This document shows positions 56,078-64,000 of a stretch of DNA of 64,000 bases, piece by piece. The position numbers and the translations under genes were made by a program. The stretch lies in contig CALHCB010000026.1 of the NCBI GenBank assembly GCA_937930695.1, positions 1 to 64,000 on the forward strand, written 5' to 3'. Source of the stretch: an uncultured Acidimicrobiales bacterium. GTDB taxonomy: Bacteria; Actinomycetota; Acidimicrobiia; Acidimicrobiales; SZUA-35. Position 1 is the stretch's first letter. Each line of letters begins with the position of its first letter. A model generated the notes under the pieces. That model saw nothing but the letters and a program-made list of their open reading frames with translations, was not told the DNA's origin and did no database searches.

Positions 56078-57826
56078 GTGACAGTCCGAAATTCGCACCC
56101 CGCATCGTTCGACCTTGATGACACCAACATCTCGACCGGGCCAAAGGGCCAAATTGGCCACCGGCGCCACATCGAGCAGACGTCTCGTTTGGAGCGCAAG
56201 ATCTGGTCTCCGCGTCCGGGCGTTTGGTCCGTTGTCGGGAACGGGCTTTCGAACCAGAGCTTTGTCGAAGGACCAGAAGGCTTGATCTGCATCGACACGG
56301 GAGAGTCGAATCAGGAGATGGCCTGGGCGCTTGCCGAAGTCCAGAAGCTGACAGATGCCCCGGTCGCTGCGGTGCTCTACACCCACTTTCACTACATGGG
56401 TGGCACGCGAGCGATCTTCGATGCGATCGATAGGGATGTCCCGATCTGGGGGCATCCCGGTATCGAAGGCAACCTCGCCCGCATAGGTGGCGAGGTCAGC
56501 GCTGCCGCACAACGGGGCCTGGTGCATCAGATGGCAATCCTGATGCCAACCGAGGGCGAGGACGGCACCATCAATCTCGGTCTGGGTGAGTCATTCCGAC
56601 ATCAAGATCACGCGCCGTTTACCCGTGAGGTCTTGCTCCCCGACAACTTCTTCGATCCTGAGCAGACCACGGTTGCCTCCGTTGCCGGCCTCTCCATCGA
56701 GGTGACACCGGCTCCGTCCGACGCCGATGATTCGGTGACGATCTGGTTTCCGGAGCTCGGGGTAGCGGTCAACAATCTGCTCTGGCCGACCCTGTTCAAC
56801 GTCTTCGCCATCCGAGGCGAGGAGTACCGCGACCCGCGAGTTCTGCTGAACGGACTCGATCATCTCGCCAGCCTTGGCGCCGACCATCTCGTGGGCTGCC
56901 ACGGCCCTCCGATCTCGGGCGCAGAGCGAATTGCAGAAGACATCGAGGAATACCGCGACTCGATCCAGTTCTTGTGGGATCAGACAGTTCGGGGGCTCAA
57001 CCGGGGGCTCACCACCGACGAACTCACTGAGGCCGTGCAGTTGCCAGCTTCGTTCGATCGCACCTATCTGACGCATCAGTACTACGGACTGGTCGAGCAC
57101 CACGTGCGCCAGATCCACGCTGGTCTTCGCGGGTGGTTCGATGGGCATGAGGCATTGCTGTTCCCGACCCCTCCGCTCGAGCGAGTAGCGAAGCTCATCG
57201 CTGGTTTCGGCGGAGCGGAAGAGGTTCGCTCCCAGTCAAAGGCAGCGCTGGCCGACGGCGATCTTCGGTGGTCACTCGAACTCGCCACCTGGCTCGTGCG
57301 GGGCGACGTGGATGCTCAGGGTCGAATCGACGGAGGGTCTGCAGACGATCGCATGCATCTCGCCTCGATCCTGCGAGCGATTGGCCAACGTACGACGTCA
57401 GCCAATGTCCGGAACTGGGTGATCACCCGTGCGCTCGAACTCGAAGGTTCGCTCGACTTGTCTCGCTTCCGTACGCACCGTTTCAGCCACGGCGATGTGG
57501 TGTCGAACCCACCCGACCTCTACGTCAAGACCTTGCGGGTCGTCGTCGATCCGGCAAAGGCCGAGGGGATTGACGACGAGCTTCGATGGGAGTTCCCTGA
57601 CGGCACCCGAGCCGGCCTTCGTGTTCGGCGCTGCGTCGCGGTACCCACCGACGGCTCCGACGCCGAGCTGGCGATCGCGATTGATCTGGAGACGTGGGCT
57701 CAAGTCATGTCGACAAAGATGACGTTCTCCGATGCGGTTAACGCAGGTCTCGTCGAGGTGACGGGAGATCTGAACCGGATTCGTTCGGTGCTGAGCGTCT
57801 TTGACCACGCGACACTCGGCGCATGA
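56078..57826 (+). CDS. Alkyl sulfatase-like metallo-beta-lactamase protein (SdsA/BDS1-like) with altered HxHxDH motif
   Basis: SLVTNQS-like VGNGLSNQSFVEGPEGLICIDTGES; YTHFHYMGGTRAIF; dimerisation region HHVRQIHAGLRGWFDGHEALLFPTPPLER; C-terminal SCP2-like domain. GTG start 56078. Confidence 0.85.
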   Translation: MTVRNSHPASFDLDDTNISTGPKGQIGHRRHIEQTSRLERKIWSPRPGVWSVVGNGLSNQSFVEGPEGLICIDTGESNQEMAWALAEVQKLTDAPVAAVLYTHFHYMGGTRAIFDAIDRDVPIWGHPGIEGNLARIGGEVSAAAQRGLVHQMAILMPTEGEDGTINLGLGESFRHQDHAPFTREVLLPDNFFDPEQTTVASVAGLSIEVTPAPSDADDSVTIWFPELGVAVNNLLWPTLFNVFAIRGEEYRDPRVLLNGLDHLASLGADHLVGCHGPPISGAERIAEDIEEYRDSIQFLWDQTVRGLNRGLTTDELTEAVQLPASFDRTYLTHQYYGLVEHHVRQIHAGLRGWFDGHEALLFPTPPLERVAKLIAGFGGAEEVRSQSKAALADGDLRWSLELATWLVRGDVDAQGRIDGGSADDRMHLASILRAIGQRTTSANVRNWVITRALELEGSLDLSRFRTHRFSHGDVVSNPPDLYVKTLRVVVDPAKAEGIDDELRWEFPDGTRAGLRVRRCVAVPTDGSDAELAIAIDLETWAQVMSTKMTFSDAVNAGLVEVTGDLNRIRSVLSVFDHATLGA

Positions 57827-57842
57827 GAGCAAGGGCAGCAGC

Positions 57843-60173
57843 ATGAACAACATTCCAGGGCCAACACCAGCGTTCGCCGGAACGATCGGCAGGCTCGTCG
57901 AGGACTCGACGTCTTCTCCCCTCGAGATGGATCGGCCAGACGGACCGAACGTGCTGTTGGTGCTGCTCGACGACGTTGGATTCGGTTCCTGTGCCACCTT
58001 CGGTGGACCAATCCCGACTCCGGCAGTCGACAAGGTGGCAGCGCGCGGTCTTCGCTACAACACCTTCCACACCACCGCGTTGTGCGCCCCGACTCGGGCG
58101 TCACTGCTCACGGGGCGGAACCATCACTCGGTGCACATGGCAGGGATCCCGGAAGGCGCCAACAGCTTTCCGGCTTACGACACCGTGATTCCCCAGGAGT
58201 CGGCGCTCGTTGCCGAGGTCCTTCGGCAACACGGCTACTCGACGGGTTGCTTCGGCAAATGGCACCTCACGCCGATGTGGGAATTCAACCCCGCCGGGCC
58301 GTATGACCACTGGCCGACCCGTATGGGCTTCGACCGGTTCTACGGGATCATTGGGGCCGAGGCTTCGATGTACGAACCTGCGGCGTACGACCAGATCACG
58401 CCGATCGAACCCAATCTGGGCAAAGACGATTACCACTTCACCGAAGACCTTGCCGATCAAGCGATTCGCTGGATACGTCAACAGAAGGCGGCCGATCCCG
58501 CTCGGCCATTCTTCTGTTACTTCTCGACGCCAGCGGTGCACGCTCCCCATCACGTCACACCGGAGTGGATCGCCAAGTTCGAGGGCATGTTCGACGACGG
58601 TTGGGATGTCCTTCGTGAGCGCATCTACGAACGCCAGCTCGAAATGGGCATCATCCCGCCGGGGACGGCCCTGACGTCGCGGCCCGAGCAGATCCCGAGC
58701 TGGGAGGAGTACCCCGACAGGTACAAGCCGGTGGCTCGCCGCCTGATGGAGGTCTTCGCGGCGTTTCTCGCCCATACCGACGCACAGGTTGAACGAGTCG
58801 TCGATGCCATTGATGAGCTCGGGGTCGGTGACGACACCCTCATCATCTATGTAACGGGCGACAACGGAGCGTCAGCCGAGGGCACGATCCACGGAGCTTG
58901 GAGCGCTCCGTCGTTCCAGAACGGTATTCACGAGGACCCGGAGTGGTTGCTGGAACATATGGCCGACTTTGGATCGGCTGCATGTGAGAACCACTTCAAC
59001 GTCGGCTGGGCGTGGGCCCTCGATTCACCGTTCCAATGGATGAAGCAGGTTGCATCTCACTTCGGCGGAACACGAAACGGTCTGGCTGTCTCGTGGCCGA
59101 ACGGCATCGACGATGCGGGCGGTCTTCGTGATCAGTTCCACCACGTCATCGACATCGCGCCCACGATCCTTCAAGCAGCTGGGATCGAACCGCCCGGGAG
59201 CGTCAACGGCGTCGAGCAGATGGAGACCCATGGCGTTGCCATGAATTACTCGTTTGCCGCCGCGGCCGCTGAGGTGGCATCGCGTCGAACAACCCAGTAC
59301 TTCGAACTCCTGGGCAACCGGGCGATTTATCACAAGGGATGGATCGCATGTTGTTTCCACGGCCGAGTGCCGTGGGTTCGGCTGACGGGATACGAATTCG
59401 ATGGACCACAGGAGAGGTGGGAGCTCTACGACGTGTCGAAGGACTTCTCCCAAAATGACGACCTTGCGGATCAATTCCCCGACAAGTTGGCAGAGCTCCA
59501 GGAACTGTTCCACTCCGAGGCCCAGAACTATGGCGTGTATCCGCTGCGGGATCCTGGATCGAAACGAGATGCCGGGTGGCGCACGCCCCAATCGCTCGAC
59601 AACGTGTCGAAGATGACCTACACGACGGACCACGTACGGATGCCGGAGCGGTCCGTGGTGAATCTGAAGAACTCCTCGCACGAGATCCGGGCTCTGATCG
59701 ACGTTCCTGAGGGGGGCGCGGTTGGTGTGGTGGCTTGTCAGGGCGGAAACATGGCCGGCTGGTCGCTCTATCTCGACGAGGCCGGAGCCCCGAACTTTCT
59801 CTACAACTGCTTTGGGCACGAGCTCACCACCGTGAGCGGTCCTGGCTCGCTCGACCCTGGGCGCCACCAGTTGCGGATGTACTACGAGCACGATGGTGGG
59901 CTCGGCGCCGGCGGACAGATGACGCTCTTCGTGGACAGCGTGGAAGTCGACACGGCGCGTCTCGAACGTACGGTGCCCATCGTGTTCTCGATGAGCGGGG
60001 AAACGTTCGATGTCGGTGTCGACACTGGGGCGCCGGTTGGCCCGTACCCACACCGCTATGAATGCACGGCTTCGGTCATCAGCGTGACGCTCGAGCGACT
60101 CAAGGATCCCGATGCCGAGGTGCAGAAACAGATGGCGGAAGGCGAGTTTCAGGCCGCCATGGCCTCTCAATAA
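57843..60173 (+). CDS. Arylsulfatase (formylglycine-dependent sulfatase)
   Basis: NVLLVLLDDVGFGSCATFGGPIPTP; LCAPTRASLLTGRNHH (CxPxR FGly motif); GKWHLTP; YVTGDNGASAEGT. Confidence 0.95.
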   Translation: MNNIPGPTPAFAGTIGRLVEDSTSSPLEMDRPDGPNVLLVLLDDVGFGSCATFGGPIPTPAVDKVAARGLRYNTFHTTALCAPTRASLLTGRNHHSVHMAGIPEGANSFPAYDTVIPQESALVAEVLRQHGYSTGCFGKWHLTPMWEFNPAGPYDHWPTRMGFDRFYGIIGAEASMYEPAAYDQITPIEPNLGKDDYHFTEDLADQAIRWIRQQKAADPARPFFCYFSTPAVHAPHHVTPEWIAKFEGMFDDGWDVLRERIYERQLEMGIIPPGTALTSRPEQIPSWEEYPDRYKPVARRLMEVFAAFLAHTDAQVERVVDAIDELGVGDDTLIIYVTGDNGASAEGTIHGAWSAPSFQNGIHEDPEWLLEHMADFGSAACENHFNVGWAWALDSPFQWMKQVASHFGGTRNGLAVSWPNGIDDAGGLRDQFHHVIDIAPTILQAAGIEPPGSVNGVEQMETHGVAMNYSFAAAAAEVASRRTTQYFELLGNRAIYHKGWIACCFHGRVPWVRLTGYEFDGPQERWELYDVSKDFSQNDDLADQFPDKLAELQELFHSEAQNYGVYPLRDPGSKRDAGWRTPQSLDNVSKMTYTTDHVRMPERSVVNLKNSSHEIRALIDVPEGGAVGVVACQGGNMAGWSLYLDEAGAPNFLYNCFGHELTTVSGPGSLDPGRHQLRMYYEHDGGLGAGGQMTLFVDSVEVDTARLERTVPIVFSMSGETFDVGVDTGAPVGPYPHRYECTASVISVTLERLKDPDAEVQKQMAEGEFQAAMASQ

Positions 60174-60344
60174 CACTCGGTCGAGCCGTTGGGATCTTGC
60201 GTCTTGGCCTTGGGCCCATGCTGGCCGACGATACGCTTTGTCGCTCGTTGAGCGTGACTCAACCGACAGGCCCTTTGCCTGCGAGACGGGCAGGGATGTA
60301 GTCCCAGCGCTCGTACTCCCCAATATTTCAGGAGATCAGCCGTC

Positions 60345-60665
60345 GTGGCCGCACAGAAACTCACCCCACTGCAAGAGTCTGAAGCTCGCCGGAAGGCAGC
60401 CGAGGAAGCGAAGAAGACGAAGAAGACGGTCGTTCGTTCCGACGCCGAGAAGGCACTTCGCAAAGAACGTGTTGAGAAGGCGAAGGATGCCCTCACACGT
60501 TCGGTCGGGATGAAGGGCGACCACGTCGCGTCTGCTCGTGCGGCCCTCAAGGACTATCTGAAGCGTCTCAACGAGCCGAAGCAGCCCGATGATGCTCGAT
60601 TCGAGTCGTTGATCGAGGCGCCGTTCAAGGTTCCGCCGAAGAAGAAGTCGAACGACCGCTTCTAG
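60345..60665 (+). CDS. Small Lys/Ala-rich hypothetical protein
   Basis: 106 aa MAAQKLTPLQESEARRKAAEEAKKTKKTVVRSDAEKALRKERVEKAKDAL...; coding-like, predicted helical. Confidence 0.6.
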   Translation: MAAQKLTPLQESEARRKAAEEAKKTKKTVVRSDAEKALRKERVEKAKDALTRSVGMKGDHVASARAALKDYLKRLNEPKQPDDARFESLIEAPFKVPPKKKSNDRF

Positions 60666-60758
60666 CCAACCGTTGTTCTGCAGAACTGACTGCGGGTTCG
60701 GTGAATCGAGAGTAAGTGTCGGGGCCCGCAGCGAGACTGTGCGGGTGGAGCTTTTGGC

Positions 60759-63677
60759 GTGCGTCAACACGACCCTGTCGGTCGCGAGTCCGGCCTGACG
60801 ACCGTGCCGATATCGACCACGAAGAAGAGACCAGGCGACCTCGCCCTATCGCCCGATGTCTGGGCCACAGTTCTTCCTGACGATCGTCCTCGGCTCACGC
60901 GCGTCGCGCTGTGGGACCCCAAAGCGATCGGTGGACTCGTCGACGCGTCGTCAGAACTGATCGAAGTGGTGTTGGTCGACGGCAACATTCACCGCGTGGG
61001 TGCCGAGATCTTGGACATGCCTGACGTCATTGCACGTTTTGCATCGCTTCCTCGATCGGCTGAGGTCCACGATTCTCTTCACGCGATTGCGCTTGCAGTT
61101 CGATTCGCACTCGATCTCAGTGCCCGCGGCCGGCTCCTGCCGTGGATCACTCAGGATGGATACGACAGTTGGCGGATTGGTCCAATCGAACCTTCAGATT
61201 CTGGCTATCTCGACCGCATCATCGGAGCGGCCCACGCTGCGGTGTACTGCGCTGCGTTGGATGAGGCCCCGGATCCTGACGCGGCATACCGAATCGAATC
61301 CTCTGTATCGGTACTTACTCGGTTGTTGGATGCCGTGGCCGATTCGTTGGTCCGATCGCCAGCGGCTGCACTCGTGTCCGGAAACCCCGCTTTCGCCGAT
61401 CAACATGGCCTGCGCATCCCGCATTTGCGGCCGTGGCTCACTGAGCTCGTTCAGCCCTACGCCGCAGGCTGTCGCCTCATGATCGGAGCGGTTCCCCCGC
61501 TCGAAGACGACGAGAGGATCACTTCTGATTCCCCGTGGTGGCTGGAGTTCTCTCTCCGTTCGGCCAAGGACCGCTCGGTGATCGTGAGCGCAGAAGACCT
61601 CTGGCGGGAACCCGCGATGGCAACCTCGGTGCTCGGAGACGATGCCGAGAGCGAGTTTCTCATGGGACTTCGACAGGCGACGCTCATCTGCCCGGTACTT
61701 GGTTCGGCGATGGAGGAGGCGGCACCTTCTGGCCTCGCCATCCGTCCCGAGGACATTCCGGCCTTCCTCGACTCGATCGGAGACCTGGCAAAGGCAGGCA
61801 TCGAAGTTCGATGGCCAGGCCAGAGTGAAAACGCCACGGTCGACCAGCGAGCGCGAGTCTCCGCGACTGCGCCGGCAGGAGATCTCCCACCTGTGCTCGA
61901 TCTCCAGTCATTGCTGCAGGTCGAGTGGGAGGTAGTCATCAACGGTCAGCTGCTCACCCAGTCCGAGTTGAAAGAGTTGGCGAATGCCAAGCGACCGGTC
62001 GTCAGGATCCGTGGCCAGTGGGTGGTGCTCAACGACGAGCAGCGGCGCCAGCTCGCAGAACCTCCGCCGATGCCGAGCGTCCCCGAATTGCTTGCTGCCA
62101 GCGTCGCGCCGCGGGCGAAAGGCACGGGTGATGGCGAACTGTCCTTCGATATCGATACTGCGGCGACGTATCGACTGCGTGGTGCTATTGCCGAGGCATC
62201 GAAAGCATTCGGCGAACTCCGATCGCCAACACCGGCCGTTGAACCCCCGGGCTTTGCCGCAACGCTTCGTGACTATCAGCGTGAGGGAGTCGGCTGGCTC
62301 AAGAGCTTGGCGTCACTCGGTATCGGCGGTGTGCTCGCTGACGACATGGGCCTGGGCAAGACGGTCCAGATTCTGGCCTTCCACGCGGGTATCAAAGGGC
62401 CGACCTTGGTGGTATGCCCCACATCGGTGCTCACGAACTGGGAGCGCGAGGCCGCAGCCTTTGTTCCCGACGCCGAAGTGTTGCGGTATCACGGCCCGAA
62501 TCGGTCGCTGCCCGAGGAGTTGACCCGTAACCAGATCGTTCTCACCACCTACGGAGTCATCCGTTCTGATGCCGAAGCTTTGGGTGACCGTACGTGGAAT
62601 CTCGTCGTTGCCGACGAGGCGCAAGCATTCAAGAACCCGAACAGTCGTACCGCAAAGGCAATGCGTCTCATCGATGGCAACGTGCGGGTGGCGCTGACGG
62701 GTACGCCGGTGGAGAACAAGTTGCTGGAGCTCTGGAGCATCATCTCCTGGGCGCTCCCGGACTACCTCGGCTCCATGGCCGAGTTCCGACGTCGCTTTGC
62801 GACACCGATCGAGCGCGATGACGACGATCGAGCGCGCGACATGCTCCAAGCATTGATCTCGCCCATTGTCCTGCGCCGCCGCAAGACCGACCCCGGCATT
62901 GCCCCTGAATTGCCAGACAAAGTCGAACGAAACGTCGTGGTGCCGCTGACCACCGAACAGATCACCCTCTACATGGCGGCGGCCGACCAGGGTCTTGAAG
63001 ATCTTGCGAGCTCTCAGGACGAGATCTCTCGTCAGGGAATGGTCCTGAAGATGCTGACGGCCTTGAAGCAGATCACGAATCACCCGGCCAACTTCTTGGG
63101 TGAGAGCGAGCCGCTCGCTGGTCGATCGGGGAAGCTTGAAGAACTTGTCGACTTGCTCTCCGTCGCGTCGGACAACGGCGAGTCAACGTTGATCTTCACC
63201 CAGTACGTGCAGATGGGAAACTTGATTGTCGATCACTGCACGAGCCAGGGTTTCGACATCGGATTCCTGCACGGTTCGCGCACGATCAAGCAACGGCAGG
63301 AACAGGTTGATGCGTTTCAAGCTGGCGAGCTTCCGGTGTTGGTGCTTTCCCTCAAAGCCGGCGGAACCGGGTTGAACCTCACGGCAGCCAGCCAGGTCAT
63401 TCACTATGACCGGTGGTGGAACCCGGCCGTCGAAGACCAAGCCACCGATCGGGCCTATCGCATTGGCCAGGACAAGATGGTCACGGTGCATCGCCTGGTG
63501 ACAGCGGGAACTGTGGAGGACCGCATCGCCGCGATGCTCGACCAGAAGCGAGAGCTCGCTGAGAGTGTGCTTGCGGGCGGTGAGTCCTGGGTGGCCAATT
63601 TGTCCAACGACGAACTCGCCGCCATGGTGCGTCTCGATTCGCCGAACGTGATCGGCCAATCACAGGAGCAATTCTGA
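60759..63677 (+). CDS. SNF2-family DEAD/DEAH helicase with bacterial SNF2-associated N-terminal domain
   Basis: LRDYQREGVGWLKSLASLGIGGVLADDMGLGKTVQILAF; LVVADEAQAFKNPNS; LTGTPVENKLLELWSI; SLKAGGTGLNLTAASQVIHYDRWWNPAVEDQATDRAYRIGQ. Confidence 0.96.
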   Translation: MRQHDPVGRESGLTTVPISTTKKRPGDLALSPDVWATVLPDDRPRLTRVALWDPKAIGGLVDASSELIEVVLVDGNIHRVGAEILDMPDVIARFASLPRSAEVHDSLHAIALAVRFALDLSARGRLLPWITQDGYDSWRIGPIEPSDSGYLDRIIGAAHAAVYCAALDEAPDPDAAYRIESSVSVLTRLLDAVADSLVRSPAAALVSGNPAFADQHGLRIPHLRPWLTELVQPYAAGCRLMIGAVPPLEDDERITSDSPWWLEFSLRSAKDRSVIVSAEDLWREPAMATSVLGDDAESEFLMGLRQATLICPVLGSAMEEAAPSGLAIRPEDIPAFLDSIGDLAKAGIEVRWPGQSENATVDQRARVSATAPAGDLPPVLDLQSLLQVEWEVVINGQLLTQSELKELANAKRPVVRIRGQWVVLNDEQRRQLAEPPPMPSVPELLAASVAPRAKGTGDGELSFDIDTAATYRLRGAIAEASKAFGELRSPTPAVEPPGFAATLRDYQREGVGWLKSLASLGIGGVLADDMGLGKTVQILAFHAGIKGPTLVVCPTSVLTNWEREAAAFVPDAEVLRYHGPNRSLPEELTRNQIVLTTYGVIRSDAEALGDRTWNLVVADEAQAFKNPNSRTAKAMRLIDGNVRVALTGTPVENKLLELWSIISWALPDYLGSMAEFRRRFATPIERDDDDRARDMLQALISPIVLRRRKTDPGIAPELPDKVERNVVVPLTTEQITLYMAAADQGLEDLASSQDEISRQGMVLKMLTALKQITNHPANFLGESEPLAGRSGKLEELVDLLSVASDNGESTLIFTQYVQMGNLIVDHCTSQGFDIGFLHGSRTIKQRQEQVDAFQAGELPVLVLSLKAGGTGLNLTAASQVIHYDRWWNPAVEDQATDRAYRIGQDKMVTVHRLVTAGTVEDRIAAMLDQKRELAESVLAGGESWVANLSNDELAAMVRLDSPNVIGQSQEQF

Positions 63678-64000
63678 TGGCTCCTGCCCGGAAGTTCGGT
63701 CACAGCTGGTGGGGGAAGGCTTGGCTCGCCAGCCTCGAAGCTTCGCAGTTCGCCGACGACGGACGCCTCTCTCGCGGCCGGACGTATGCCCGCCAAGATC
63801 GGGTGCAAGATGTATCGGTCTTGCCCGGCAGCATCCAGTCCAAGGTGTGGGGAACTGAGACCTACAGCACGTCTCTGGCTGTCAAACAGCTCGACGATGA
63901 ACAGTGGAACGTGTTGATCGACCTCATCATGTCTCGGGCGCGGTATTCCGCAGAGTTGTTGGCGGGGGCGATGCCTCAGGGACTGGCAGCAGATGCCGAA
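63677..64000 (+). CDS. SWIM zinc-finger family protein, 3'-truncated by window edge
   Basis: Manual translation MAPARKFGHSWWGKAWLASLEASQFADDGRLSRGRTYARQDRVQDVSVLPGSIQSKVWGTETYSTSLAV...; WWGxxWxxxLE / RGRxYAR typical of SWIM proteins next to SNF2; TGATG overlap. Confidence 0.85.
   Translation, partial: MAPARKFGHSWWGKAWLASLEASQFADDGRLSRGRTYARQDRVQDVSVLPGSIQSKVWGTETYSTSLAVKQLDDEQWNVLIDLIMSRARYSAELLAGAMPQGLAADAE

Noticed and set aside
1-64000. Prophage, integrative element, biosynthetic gene cluster or CRISPR-Cas
   Set aside because: No integrase, transposase, terminase, PKS/NRPS, Cas protein or repeat-spacer array was recognised; coding style looks uniform throughout.

Overview
High-GC actinobacterial chromosomal DNA. 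Gene content and order suggest Acidimicrobiia, possibly Ilumatobacter-like; this is inference only. The window is dense with ordinary chromosomal genes. I saw no rRNA, CRISPR array, integrase, transposase or prophage module. I support about 57 protein-coding genes or gene fragments, one tRNA and several repeats or hairpins. The core (about 27.5-40.6 kb) is the conserved actinobacterial block metG-tatD-rpf-ksgA-ispE / glmU-prs-rplY-pth-(vanZ)-mfd. Around it are a putrescine module (agmatine deiminase + N-carbamoylputrescine amidase), an alkyl/aryl-sulfatase pair, a LuxR(LAL)-PLP decarboxylase pair, a DUF937-fasciclin-OmpA fusion, a secreted pentapeptide/DUF4214 protein, a cyclase-ATPase regulator and a SNF2-SWIM pair at the right edge. 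Main points for a second look: (1) two tiny genes absent from the >=60-aa ORF track, a bS22-like 32-aa ribosomal protein and a 57-aa CxxC...CxxC zinc-ribbon protein; (2) a GlmU-like protein in the canonical glmU-prs position with degenerate uridylyltransferase motifs and a truncated acetyltransferase domain; (3) a second, divergent PRPP-synthetase-like gene; (4) three gene 3' ends carrying short tandem duplications that include the stop codon; (5) a terminator hairpin inside the 3' end of ispE; (6) an alkylsulfatase-like protein lacking the DH of HxHxDH. No clearly novel multigene system can be demonstrated from the sequence alone. Start codons are inferred by eye and several differ from the ORF track.
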